Shown: positions 24,901 to 31,629 of the stretch, piece by piece
Numbering within the stretch: the first letter of the stretch is position 1
Layout: each line of letters starts with the position of its first letter
Source of the DNA: Tridacna crocea
Taxonomy: Eukaryota > Mollusca > Bivalvia > Cardiida > Cardiidae
Assembly (NCBI GenBank): GCA_943736015.1
Contig: OX031063.1
Location: 45,214,672 to 45,278,671, forward strand
DNA: 64,000 nucleotides
Direction: 5' to 3'
The notes under the pieces: model-generated
Seen by the model: only the letters and a program-made list of their open reading frames with translations
Databases searched by the model: none
Told to the model about the DNA's origin: nothing
Program-made: the position numbers and the translations under genes

Positions 24901-27900
24901 GTGTAGAGCTTTGAGATTTGATTGCCCTATGTCTGGCGTCTGTCGCCCGTCGTCCGTCAACAATTTCTTTCAACATCTTCTTCTCCTAATCCACTGGGCC
25001 AATCGTGATGAAACTTGGCAGGGATGTTCCTTGGGTGAAGCTTTACCAAAGTTGTTCAAAGAATTGAATTTCACTCATAAGCTATAGTCTAAGGTGAGCG
25101 TTCCAGGGCCAGTGACCCTCTTGTTTAAAACGCGTTCTCCCTCATGGTCGTAACAACACTCTGTAGAGGGTTATGACCCTATCATTAACAAAACATTTTT
25201 TATACGGGATATTAACATACATGTAGTTTTGAATTCCTTTCGCTAGCCTGAAGCAGGCCATTATGTTAAATAATTGAAAACCCTTAGGAACAAAACTAGG
25301 CGGTTTGATGTAAATCTAACCATTTCCAAGTTTCTTAGAGGTGAGCATTATAAAACCTATCAAAGCATGGAAACATGTACATTTACCAATATATTCTACT
25401 AGATCATCCCGACCAAGTTACGACAGTTAAGAGAACTCAGGAAGGCGTTTGCACCTGATATGATTGATGACGTTTTTCAAGTAAGATTCGTTTTGTTGTC
25501 TCTGGAATTCCTTGTAATCGTAGTTAGAATACATAAATCTGTGCGCAGAATAGTTAATTATTAACCCTTAACCCTTTCCCAAACGATAGATTTTAGACTC
25601 TTCCAAATTCAAAGAGTTTGCAGACGACAAAGTTAAATTTGGTAAAAATGGCAGAAAGTTCGCCAAACGGGTAGAAACACCGTGGGAATAGGAGAAATTG
25701 CTCGTTACGAGCAATTTCTCCTTTTCCCACAGTGTTTTCTAATGGCTTGTACTCCAGACACGTAAAGACCGGGGCTTGTTTGGGAAAGAGTTAAAGTGCT
25801 GAATTAATACAAGAGACATTTTTAAATAGGAAAAACATCTAAAATATTGCTGTACCAAGGCTTTCTTGGCCAGAATATGTAACAAAACAGTGGACAGTGT
25901 AGATACAAGATCAGACTGCACGTTCTGTGCAGTCTGATCTTGATCTACACTGTCCACAAAAACCAGTTAAGTCGGTCTCAGCGCTTTACGGGTTAAGGTT
26001 TAAGTTTGAGATGGCAAAGCAATAATCTAATATCAGGTAGAAAATTGTAAAAGATTGTAAAACATTTATGGTAGTGCTCGAATGTTCTGATGGTTATGCT
26101 ACTGCATCTACAAGCCAAAAGTAAATATTTTATTTTTCTGTGAGCTGAAAAAAGAGCTAAAGCAATTGACGGCCGACACAGAAAATCAGTTCAAAAGTTA
26201 AATAAATCGATACATCACTCTTGCATCTTTACATGTTAGAAAGCAAACCATCTTTTAAAATTTAGACAGGTTATTGTTACTAAATTGACTTGTACCTATT
26301 TCCAAGTTTACAATAATCAATATATCAATTTATAGCTTTTTTTATCGGTAAAGTTGCTCTAAAGTTGTGACATAGATACAGTCGGAATAGAAATTAGAAG
26401 TTGAAGTCGCAGTTTTCAACTTTTGGGGCCCAGTGAGCTTAGATGGATTGTAGAAAGTTCTATCAATAATGAGATCCGAATCAATGTATACATGTGCATG
26501 TATATTTATCTGTTTTCTTTGCCAAAGGTTTCAATTAAAATTAAGTCTTTGGTCTCGCTAAGAAACGAATTTAGAACCTGTGTATATGCAGCAGAGGTAC
26601 TGATTTAATTAGATTATGAGAAATACGGCACACAGTGTTCTTTCAACCAATTAGGAAATTTATTAACTCAATGCTGGCCAAGATCTGGTGCAAAACTGCT
26701 ACTCCTTGTAGGCTTGAAAGCGATTGATCAATACGAAGATAATTTGTCGATTAATTTTACATTGCCAAGGTATAGTTTAAATATGCCAAATTGTGCATTG
26801 TTCTCGTTATAAAATACCAAGTTTTATGCAGTATCATGAAAAAAGAAGTTTTAACGAGTGAGAGACACATCTAGCTCAAAGAGCGCAATTGACTTCTCCC
26901 AGGTCTTTACCAGCTTTGAAATCTTTTTTTTTTTGTTTGTATGAAGACTGTTTCATGTTCTTGTAAACTGCATAAGTTCACGAATCGGATATTACAATTT
27001 TATGTGCAACGTTTCTCTTGATAAAATGAATGTGTATGTACAGAATAGAATTTTCCGTATATTTCCTACAGAAAGTCCATTTATCGCCACGCCCATGACA
27101 AAGGTTTATCTAAGCCGAAACATTGGGAAAAGCTATTGAATCAATAGTGAGTGACAATCCAAAATAAAATTAAGAAACATCCTCCCTAAACTACGTTCTT
27201 TATATTTAATTTCGATTTTTGTTAGATCTATGTCAGAATATCGGTTTTAGTTTACTGAAAGAACGCTTTTGTTTGCAAATAGATTATTATGTAGGGCCTA
27301 CATTTATAAGCGATGGTGATTTCTGTTTGGTAACAAACTGTTCGACCTCTAAAACAAGGCTAGGCAAGATTTATAGGTAGGGGTGTGTGCATGGTGCAAA
27401 GCAACGTGTAAGCAATGTTATATTTATTTGTTATCTCTTCTTTCTAACGTGGTTCTGTAAGAGGGGTAGAACCAGATATTACAAGCCCATTTGCAGAGAT
27501 TTGGACTGAAGCTATGAACGAATTTGGAGTTAGATATTTTTTCTTAGATAATATGACCGTAAACCAGTTTTGCTCGTTGTTTAACTATGGAACAAGCCAT
27601 TTTATCATTTGTTAGTGAGTGGCGAAAACACTTGTAAAAATACTAAATCGGTAATAGTATACGCAGCTTAACATGGCTCAACCGTAGACTTCTGTACATA
27701 TCTTTTGATAAAGTATGGTATTTTTTACGTCTCGAAGCCATGGAGAAGACGTGTACAAAAGTAGCAGTGCAAGATGTGCCATACTCAGCGAAAAGGTTCT
27801 GGGTATCGTCTCAGGTTAGCCTGCGCAGTCCGCGTACTTCCTTCACTGTCCAGTGTGGTTGTGTGGGTGGTTGTGGTTGTCCGTGTGTGTGTATGGTTTT

Positions 27901-29329
27901 GAAAAATTCTCATTTTTATACGCCCGTCGAAGACGGGACGTATTATGGGATCACCCGTGGCGGGCGGGCGTCCGGGCGGGCGGGCGGCGTCCAGTTCTTT
28001 GTCCGGGGCATATCTCCAAAACTATTCTAGCTAGGGTTATGAAATTTCATGGGTGGATAGATCTCATGGAGGGGGAGTGCAGTGCGCAGTAATCATAACT
28101 CTTGCTCGCTTAATTTTTGAGTTATTGCCCTTTGTTGTTTTTCATACTTGAATTTTGTCCGGGGCATATCTCCAAAACCATACTAGCTAGGGTTATGAAA
28201 TTTCATGGGTGGATAGATCTCACAGAGGGGGAGTGCAGTGCGCAGTAATCATAACTCTTGCTCGCTTAATTTTTGAGTTATTGCCCTTTGTTGTTTTCCA
28301 TACTTGAATTTTGTCCGGAGCATATCTCCACAACTATACTAGCTAGGGTTATGAAATTTCATGGGTGGATAGATCTCACGGAGGGGGAGTGCAGTGCGCA
28401 GTAATCATAACTCTTGCTTGCTTAATTTTTGAGTTATTGCCCTTTGTTGTTTTCCATACTTGAATTTTGTCCGGGGCATATCTCCACAACTATACTAGCT
28501 AGGGTTATGAAATTTCATGGGTGGATAGATCTCATGGAGGGGGAGTGCAGTGCGCAGGAATCATAACTCTTGCTTGCTTAATTTTTGAGTTATTGCCCTT
28601 TGTTGTTTTCCATACTTGAATTTTGTCCGGGGCATATCTCCAGAAGTATTCTAGCAAGGGTTATGAAATTTCATGGGTGGATAGATCTCATTGAGGGGGA
28701 GTGCAGTGCACAGGAATCATAACTCTTGCTCGCTTCATTTTTTAGTTATTGCCCTTTGTTGTTTTTCATAATTGAATTTTGTCCGGGGCATATCTCCAAA
28801 ACTATACTAGCTAGGGTTATGAAATTTCATGGCTGGATAGATCTCATCAAGGGTGAGTGCAGTGCACACGAATCATAACTGTTGGTGGCTTAATTTTTTA
28901 GTTATTGCCCTTTGTTGTTTTTCATAATTGAATTTTATCTGATGCATGCCCCAGCTTTACAACTTGGGGTAAGACGGGCGTATCTTGCGACAGTTTGCCG
29001 CTCTTGTTGTAGTTGTTGTGCACGACATATCCTGTAAAGTGATCTATTTTTTACCTTCACAGTCTTACAAAAAAGAAGAGAAGCCAAAAGACATAGATAA
29101 AGTTCAGGTTAGGGACTACACACACAAATGTATCACACTCAGCTGGTTTATGAGCGTCCAGGATCCTCCTGTTGTCATCGATACTAAGAACCACACAGGA
29201 AACTTCGATTCCGATATCTTTAGAACATACACAAAAACTGGCGCCCTGATTGACCATGTTGTGTGGCCACCCTTGTACCTTCATGACGGCGGTCCTATCT
29301 TGTGTAAAGGTGTTGCTCAGGCAAAGTGA
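862..29329 (+). CDS. SPATA18-like: MIEAP (SPATA18)-like coiled-coil gene, multi-exon, 5' incomplete
   Basis: Spliced gene. Phase-compatible exon chain: 862-930, 3692-3751, 8124-8195, 8523-8567, 8854-8940, about 10594-10650, 11180-11269, 11583-11678, 11827-11916, 14614-14709, 17886-17981, 18752-18835, 20542-20740, 22799-22909, 25403-25480, 26528-26596 (weaker) and 29063-29329. The first twelve encode charged, Leu-spaced coiled coil and start and end in phase 2; the later ones join in phase 0. The C-terminal part carries TKLAEQYSELYDNEWTNAYE, SWFMSVQDPP, DHVVWPPLYLHDGGP and CKGVAQ, which I recognise as the mitochondria-eating protein C-terminal domain. In vertebrates SPATA18/MIEAP acts in mitochondrial quality control; the same role here is inference. 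No start codon was found: exon 862 begins in phase 2, so the N-terminus lies upstream or was missed. Possible extra exons at 9769-9820 and 27072-27146 break phase and are listed separately. High confidence for the C-terminal domain, moderate for the full chain. Confidence 0.8.
1383..1441. repeat. 59-bp palindrome, first copy
   Basis: Arms aaagtgtcaaccctggtcag... and the complement around a 5-base loop atttc at about 1410-1414; the right arm has a few substitutions. Part of a small dispersed family (also 1866-1924 and about 5586-5647). Confidence 0.8.
1866..1924. repeat. 59-bp perfect palindrome, second copy
   Basis: 27-base perfect arms (aaagtgtcaaccctggtcag continuing cctgcgc) around loop gaaat. 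The loop is the reverse complement of the loop in the copy at 1383. Confidence 0.85.
2087..2371. mobile_element. Tc1/mariner-type MITE with TA duplication
   Basis: Terminal inverted repeats start cagggtgtttcataatatct and end with the complement ...gaaacaccctg; TIRs of at least 50 bases with few mismatches. Flanked by TA on each side. The paralogous copy of the surrounding sequence (1585-1610) reads straight through catgtactaaaattc, so the empty site is preserved in the same window. No transposase frame inside. Confidence 0.9.
2700..3255. repeat. composite repeat, partner of the inverted copy at 32.8-33.4 kb
   Basis: Contains one arm of a GC-rich palindrome (ctgaccgaggacctgtaact), a TTAA-type MITE core (aaaatgctggtaaccagcat), and a unique tail ending ctataacttctatatatcc. 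The same blocks in the same order occur reverse-complemented at about 32805-33366. Confidence 0.8.
3692..3751 (+). CDS. gene 1 coiled-coil exon, phase 2-2
   Basis: Acceptor gtttttgcaacag and donor GG|gtatgt. Encodes LTDEINKLQKEVEELRKKT, a near-ideal heptad pattern (L/I at a/d positions, charged elsewhere). Phase 2 at both ends. Confidence 0.75.
5067..5321 (+). mobile_element. tRNA-derived SINE with 15-bp target duplication
   Basis: Head with A-box-like ggtggctcactggtgggcg and B-box-like gagttcgatacccgg; body ctcttacctatgctgaagca; tail gtggtgttaaaacccaatac then (caac)n-like. Flanked by ccaattggtttttag on both sides (5052-5066 and 5322-5336). Same family as 61419-61707 on the minus strand. Confidence 0.9.
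5440..5660. repeat. third copy of the palindrome-bearing repeat
   Basis: Begins aaaaaagggacgatctggga like 1243 and contains gtcagcctacgcattcgcgc with its complement. Diverged relative of the units at 1240-1480 and 1795-1960. Confidence 0.65.
6031..6372 (-). other. unassigned 113-codon open frame in intron
   Basis: Longest intron ORF in the 5.8-8.1 kb stretch (contains GWRIWGRRLGYENF and SDLNSDLETMNPLALAYRNE). I recognise no domain, and see no splice or promoter context. Apart from this, 5840-8120 holds AT-rich intron sequence with no repeat I can name. Could be a repeat fragment or chance. Confidence 0.2.
8124..8195 (+). CDS. gene 1 coiled-coil exon, phase 2-2
   Basis: Acceptor ttttctttcacag and donor AG|gtaaat. 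Encodes MKELQAENEKLKTKLKEYEN followed by DMT and a split Arg: strong coiled coil. Phase 2 at both ends. Confidence 0.8.
8523..8567 (+). CDS. gene 1 coiled-coil exon, phase 2-2
   Basis: Acceptor attatttttttag and donor AA|gtaagt. Encodes FRNLTDENVQLKSE plus a split codon. A second acceptor 6 bases downstream (8529) would stay in frame and remove two residues; the upstream one has the better pyrimidine tract. Confidence 0.7.
8854..8940 (+). CDS. gene 1 charged helical exon, phase 2-2
   Basis: A long (TC)n tract ends in attgtag; donor GT|gtaagt. Encodes FHFSNELQKNIAIAEKSPLK then SEQSEQKAV. An alternative in-frame acceptor lies 12 bases downstream. Exits in phase 2, which joins directly to the exon ending at 10650. 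Confidence 0.65.
9240..9330. repeat. fragment of the ggatcagcctgcgcagtc MITE family
   Basis: Carries gacatttgcgtaa-type and ggatcagcctgcgcagtc blocks also seen at 15675-15939, 27790-27835 and 42835-43145. Confidence 0.6.
9769..9820 (+). CDS. possible gene 1 cassette exon, phase conflict
   Basis: Acceptor ctttgacag and donor AAG|gtaggt bound NSLSEINSLRACTNLKK, which is coiled-coil-like. It enters in phase 2 but exits in phase 0, while the next exon from the TTAAG acceptor needs phase 2. Either it is not an exon, or the following exon starts at a different acceptor (see the finding on the MITE at 10331-10588). Confidence 0.35.
10331..10588. mobile_element. Mutator-like MITE, 60-bp TIRs, 9-bp TSD
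   Basis: The left arm begins catcctcggataccccgggg and continues for about 60 bases; the right arm (10530-10588) is its complement with one indel. Flanked by ttaagcacc at 10322-10330 and 10589-10597. Long TIRs plus a 9-bp duplication suggest a Mutator-like non-autonomous element. Inserted at the acceptor edge of the coiled-coil exon ending at 10650. Confidence 0.9.
10594..10650 (+). CDS. gene 1 coiled-coil exon abutting a MITE
   Basis: Encodes TQLEEERNQLEKSRNQVE plus a split Arg; donor CG|gtaatg. The 5' boundary is uncertain because a 258-bp inverted-repeat element sits immediately upstream, leaving only gttaag of the original acceptor, without a pyrimidine tract. Starting at 10594 gives phase 2 entry, matching the exon ending at 8940. 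A start inside the element at 10541 would give phase 0. Confidence 0.6.
10800..10860 (+). pseudogene. relic exon, decayed copy of exon 11583-11678
   Basis: Aligns base by base with the second half of the exon at 11583 (shared ctaaactt/ccaaactt, gatgaaaaatgagacaagg, then ggttaactac after the old donor). The donor AAGgt has become AAGgc, the frame is broken and the front half is unrecognisable. The flanking intron text (aatagatatgggaatgtta) also matches the intron in front of exon 11583. It is the dead first member of a triplicated exon pair. Confidence 0.7.
11180..11269 (+). CDS. gene 1 coiled-coil exon A1, phase 2-2
   Basis: Acceptor tactctttcacag and donor AA|gtaagc. Encodes ELNEANYEIKRLTSLLTDST then NSNDKESSI. 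90 bases; paralogous to exons at 11827 (90 bases) and 14839 (79 bases, broken), all ending in the same NSN-K-SSIK-type tail. Confidence 0.85.
11583..11678 (+). CDS. gene 1 coiled-coil exon B1, phase 2-2
   Basis: Acceptor cattgttgatttatag and donor AG|gtgtgt. Encodes ELTESKKEVATLKSKLEATE then KLHQNGKEDKE. 96 bases, nearly identical to the exon at 14614 and homologous to 17886-17981. Confidence 0.85.
11827..11916 (+). CDS. gene 1 coiled-coil exon A2, phase 2-2
   Basis: Acceptor taactctttcacag and donor AA|gtaagt. Encodes KLNEANNKIKRIKSRLADST then NSNDKESSI; close paralogue of exon 11180. Coiled-coil heptads are intact. Confidence 0.85.
12018..14436 (+). mobile_element. tandem-repeat element E1 (Helitron-like non-autonomous)
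   Basis: 5' hairpin agctcaccttagcacaaagt/gctaaaggtgggct, then ttgtgatcgccc and gtccg-rich sequence, about 13 monomers of ~166 bp (each with gagctttgatatttggtatg, cctctaccaagt, ggggtcaaaactggcccc), a repeated block like the 5' one, and a 3' hairpin agggccaatggccct followed by cttgttttttag. No coding capacity. Layout matches Helentron-associated/'pearl'-type elements known from bivalves; the assignment is inference. Confidence 0.8.
14614..14709 (+). CDS. gene 1 coiled-coil exon B2, phase 2-2
   Basis: Acceptor ttgttgatttatag and donor CG|gtgcgt. Encodes ELTESKKEVATLKSELEAME then KLHQNGKGDKE. Differs from exon 11583 by a handful of substitutions, all compatible with a coiled coil; frame intact. 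Confidence 0.8.
14839..14917 (+). pseudogene. broken exon A3 with 11-bp deletion
   Basis: Third copy of exon A. After the acceptor tctttcaaag the exon is 79 bases instead of 90. The missing 11 bases shift the frame, and phase 2 entry gives TGA at the third codon. The 3' half (gattccacaaattcaaatgg, then donor AA|gtaagt) still matches A1 and A2. Skipping it joins 14709 to 17886 in frame. Confidence 0.7.
15675..15939. mobile_element. inverted-repeat MITE, possible ATA duplication
   Basis: Ends ttggagtgcaacacgcgaaa and its imperfect complement ttttcgcgtgatgcactccaa, with inner arms cggacatttgcgtaaagtgt/acactttacgcaaatgtccg. Flanked by ata on both sides (15672-15674, 15940-15942). Relatives at 9240, 27790 and 42835-43145. 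Confidence 0.8.
16440..16830. repeat. two TTAA-type palindromic MITE remnants
   Basis: Core aaaatgctggttatcagcaa with flanking gagaaaaggag/ctccttttccc at about 16730-16785; a more decayed version of the same core (gtgggaaaagaagaaaaggc) lies at 16460-16510. The surrounding 16.0-17.9 kb intron has no other feature that I recognise. Confidence 0.6.
17886..17981 (+). CDS. gene 1 coiled-coil exon (B-type), phase 2-2
   Basis: Acceptor ttgacttgtag and donor AG|gtaagg. Encodes ELTETKEQLKDVKFRFEKME then QSYEDAKREKE. Same length (96) and layout as B1 and B2 but more diverged, so an older member of the same exon family. Confidence 0.8.
18752..18835 (+). CDS. gene 1 coiled-coil exon, phase 2-2
   Basis: Acceptor ttttttaatacag and donor AG|gtgggt. 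Encodes LQEKMSKKQTGTEREKELLA then DIENLKT plus a split Arg. Last purely coiled-coil exon before the C-terminal domain. Confidence 0.75.
19046..20055 (+). mobile_element. degenerate tandem-repeat element, left part
   Basis: Opens with hairpin taagctctactgg...cagagctta, then (tccg)n at 19091-19117, then ~150-170 bp degenerate monomers each with gaaacttgcac-type, ttgattttgaaaaa and ccatttcaagttgaaaattt blocks. No 3' terminal hairpin is visible before the exon at 20542. Confidence 0.7.
20542..20740 (+). CDS. gene 1 exon, start of MIEAP C-terminal domain
   Basis: Acceptor cattatatcag, phase 2 entry; exits in phase 0 at GTG|gtaaca. After a short link it carries SDSNRPTKLAEQYSELYDNE followed by WTNAYEFLEKTG. 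The RPTKLAE..SELYDNEWT signature is what I know from the start of the MIEAP C-terminal domain. The exon lies between two unrelated repeat fragments (19046-20055 and 21240-22562). Confidence 0.9.
20860..20960. repeat. TTAA-type MITE core
   Basis: gggaaaaggagaaaaatgct with its complement cattttctctcttttcccaa, the same palindrome as in the 37-43 kb cluster, partly decayed. Confidence 0.65.
21240..22562 (+). mobile_element. degenerate tandem-repeat element, right part
   Basis: Diverged ~110-150 bp units (ggtcagaatgtttgtcttga, aaaactagatcac, cttagaaaagcttgtgtacg) ending in atcatggccctcttgctttt, the same 3' terminal motif (ggccctcttg) as E1 and E2. No 5' hairpin found. Confidence 0.65.
22799..22909 (+). 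CDS. gene 1 exon, MIEAP C-terminal domain
   Basis: Acceptor cttaactttacag and donor TCT|gtaagc, phase 0 at both ends. Encodes NSFKFCTDVSKEQTKQLKLA then LTTVPRVKNGEPISDDS, an alpha-helical segment plus a loop that continues the domain. Confidence 0.8.
23185..25127 (+). mobile_element. tandem-repeat element E2 (E1 family)
   Basis: 5' agttcaccttaacacgaagt/gctaaaggtgagct, gtccg-rich tract, ~166-bp monomers, 3' gttccagggccagtgaccctcttgttt (the hairpin has mutated in one arm). Inserted inside a TTAA-type MITE: palindrome arms lie at 23125-23180 and the MITE-like ttctccctcatggtcgt continues after 25130. Confidence 0.8.
25403..25480 (+). CDS. gene 1 exon, MIEAP C-terminal domain
   Basis: Acceptor tattctactag and donor CAA|gtaaga, phase 0 at both ends. 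Encodes IIPTKLRQLRELRKAFAPDM then IDDVFQ, a basic helical segment. Confidence 0.8.
25683..25740. repeat. TTAA-type MITE core, gctcgttacgagc subfamily
   Basis: agaaattgctcgttacgagc followed by the complement, inside gggaataggag...ctccttttccc. Flanks at 25565 (accctttcccaaac) and 25775 (tttgggaaagagtt) look like the MITE ends. Confidence 0.75.
25890..25957. repeat. 68-bp hairpin
   Basis: gtggacagtgtagat...atctacactgtccac with inner gatcagactgcac/gtgcagtctgatc around loop gttct. Related decayed copies at about 15328-15385 and 58028-58115. Confidence 0.8.
26528..26596 (+). CDS. probable gene 1 exon, phase 0-0
   Basis: Acceptor tttctttgccaaag and donor GAG|gtactg. Encodes VSIKIKSLVSLRNEFRTCVY then AAE. 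Phase 0 on both sides allows a direct join from 25480 and onward to 29063. The donor is weak and the protein signal short, so this is a moderate call. Confidence 0.5.
27072..27146 (+). CDS. possible gene 1 exon, phase conflict
   Basis: Good splice sites (atttcctacag; TA|gtgagt). The only open frame reads KSIYRHAHDKGLSKPKHWEK then LLNQ, which looks protein-like. It needs phase 2 on both sides while its neighbours are phase 0, so it would need partner exons I did not find. It may be a chance ORF or an unspliced relic. Confidence 0.3.
27917..29010 (+). mobile_element. tandem-repeat element E9, tatacgcccgtc type
   Basis: 5' tatacgcccgtcgaagacgg, a G/C-rich cgggcgggcgtccgggcggg tract, six ~157-bp monomers (ttttgtccggggcatatctc, gttatgaaatttcatgggtg, gagttattgccctttgttgt), and a 3' end acgggcgtatcttgcgacag then gccgctcttgttgt. 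Same architecture as E10; the monomer shares the gagttattgccctttgtt block with it. Confidence 0.85.
29063..29329 (+). CDS. gene 1 terminal exon, end of MIEAP C-terminal domain
   Basis: Acceptor tttttaccttcacag, phase 0. Encodes the most diagnostic part of the domain: YTHKCITLSWFMSVQDPP, then YTKTGALIDHVVWPPLYLHD, GGPILCKGVAQ and the stop TGA at 29327-29329. The C-helix Cys/Trp-Met-xx-QDPP and HxGGPxLxKGVAQ patterns are hallmarks of the family. A tandem-repeat element (27917-29010) ends only about 50 bases before the acceptor. Confidence 0.92.
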   Translation, partial: SYKKEEKPKDIDKVQVRDYTHKCITLSWFMSVQDPPVVIDTKNHTGNFDSDIFRTYTKTGALIDHVVWPPLYLHDGGPILCKGVAQAK

Positions 29330-29644
29330 ATCAAATGTCTTTTGTTTCCGACACGATATGCCTGATCTCCTGTTGAATCCTGTGTTTCTGAAACCACGCT
29401 GGTCTACTTTACGCATTTAAAACGTTGCGTATTTTTAGAAAACAACGTTTTGTTTGGCCATTTTAAGTTCTGGTTACGATTGCATAAATTTCCATCTGCG
29501 TGCGCATGCGCAAGAGATGTATATTTGTATGTATGTATCTATGCATTGACGTACATACACATATGTATGTGTGTATCATTGTCTAATCATGGTTTGCGAC
29601 ATCAAGGATCAGTGCATGTAAACTTATTTAAAAGAAAGGAAGAA

Positions 29645-29650
29645 AATAAA
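29645..29650 (+). promoter_or_regulatory. candidate polyadenylation signal of gene 1
   Basis: AATAAA about 315 bases after the gene 1 stop codon, in an A-rich context (gaagaaaataaaaagcaa). First canonical hexamer downstream of the terminal exon that I noticed; not confirmed by a cleavage site. Confidence 0.5.
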
Positions 29651-29855
29651 AAGCAATTACTTGCATTTGTTGCTTAATCACTGGGGTTTTTTTGTTTTGT
29701 TTCAAAAGTAAAATCTAATTTTGTGCACGCAGTCTGAATGTTAATTCTTGATTCTCTGATTTAGATATATAGTAGATAGACATATTTTCTTTTCTCATGA
29801 ATATTACCGGTGATGTTCACCTGATGAAATACATTTCGATCTTTCACTATACAGA

Positions 29856-31627
29856 AACAAGAGGGCCATTGGCCCTGGAACGCTCACCTTACACTATAGC
29901 TTATGAGTGAAATTTAATTCTTTGAACAACTTTGGTAAAGCTTCACCCAAGGAACATCCCTGCTAAGTTTCATTAAGATTGGCCCAGTGGCTTAGGAGAA
30001 GAATATGTTTAAAGAAATTGTTGACAGACGACGGACGCTGGACGACAGACGCCGGACATAGGGCAATAAAATATCAAAACTCTACACCTTCCAGTTTCAA
30101 AGAAGAATTTTAATTTTGAATGTTTCTTCTTTGTCCTATGTTCGAACTTGTGGTACCCGGGGCTGGGCCAGTTTTGACCAAAGCAGCATCCTTGGAATGA
30201 AATTGGTAGAGGTCCACTCAAAGATGCTACATATCAATTATCAAAGCTTTAAACCTTTCCGTTTAAGAGAAAAAAGAAATTTAAAGTTTTCCTTCTTTGT
30301 TCCTATGTTCCAACCTGTGACCTCCGGGGAAAGGCCAGTTTTGACGCCAAGGACATCATATGACCAAACTTGGTAGAGATCTACTAGAAGATTCTACATA
30401 CCAAATATCAAAGCTCTGCACCTTCAAAATTCAGAGTAGGAGATTTCTAAAGTTTTTACTTCTTTGTTGCTATGTTCTAACCTGTGACCCCGGGGCAGGG
30501 CCAGTTTTGACCAAAAGGCATAATATGAACAAACTTGATAGAGTTCCACTAGGAATTGCTACATGCCAAATATTATAGCTCTATGCCTTCTAGTTTAAGA
30601 GAAGAAAAAATTAAAAAAAAAATTTTTTTGTTCCTATGTTCGAAATTGTGACCCCCGGGGCAGGGCCAGTTTTGACCCAAAGGGCATCATATGAACAAAG
30701 TTGGTAGACGTCTACTAGAACATGCTATATACCAAATATCAAAGCTCTAGACCATCAAGTTTCAGAGAAGAATTTTTTTAAAGTTTTCCTTCTTTGTTCC
30801 TATGTTCGAATTTATAACCCCCGGGGCTGGGCCAATTTTGACCACAAGGACATCATATGAACAAACTTGGCAGAGGTCTACTAGGAGATGCCACATGCCA
30901 AATATCAAAGCTCTACGCCATCTACTTTCAGAACAGAAGAATTTTAAAGTTTGCCTTCTTTGTTCCTTTGCTAAAACTTGTAAACCCTTGGAGCAGTTTG
31001 GACCCCAACAAACTTGGTAGAGGTCCACTAGGAGATGCAACAGACCAAATATCAAAGCTTTACGCCATCTACTTTCACAGAAGAAAATCTTAAAAGTTTT
31101 CCTTCCTTGTTCCTATACTCAAACCTGTGACCCCCGGGGTCGGGCCAGTTTTGACCCCCAGGGGCATAATTTGAACAAACTTATTAGAGGTCTACTGGGA
31201 AAGGTCACCATACCAAATATCAAAGCTCTACGCCTTCTAGTTTCAGAGGAGAAGATTTTGAAAGTTTTCCTTCTTTGTCCCTGTGCTCAAACTTGTGACC
31301 CTAGGGGCATAATTTAAAAAAAAAATCGGTAGAGGTCTATTAGGAGATGCCACATACCAAATATCAAAGCTCCTAGTTTCAGAGAAGAATATTTTCAAAG
31401 ATTTTCTTTTCTTTTTTTGTTGTTATGGCAATCAGAGTTATGGGTGGAATTCAATTCTTTGAACAATTTTGGTAGAGCTTCACCCAAGGAACATTCCTGC
31501 CAAGTTTCATCAAAATTGGCCCACTTGTTTGGAAGAAGATGTATAAAGAAATTGTTGACGGACGATTGACGGACATAGGGCGATCACTATAGCTCACCTT
31601 TCGCACTTTGTGCTAAGATGAGCTAAA
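29856..31627 (-). mobile_element. tandem-repeat element E3 (E1 family), minus orientation
   Basis: Read on the minus strand it begins agctcatcttagcacaaagt and ends in the hairpin agggccaatggccctcttgtt; ~165-bp monomers in between. Just downstream of the gene 1 poly(A) signal. Confidence 0.85.
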
Positions 31628-31629
31628 AT

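Noticed and set aside
26640-26700. Possible exon KFINSMLAKIWCKTATP after acceptor caaccaattag
   Set aside because: Phase 2 entry and phase 1 exit fit neither the neighbour at 26596 nor the one at 29063.
27474-27570. Open frame VEPDITSPFAEIWTEAMNEF
   Set aside because: Attractive composition, but the acceptor is poor, the join from 27146 would create TAA, and no family motif is present.
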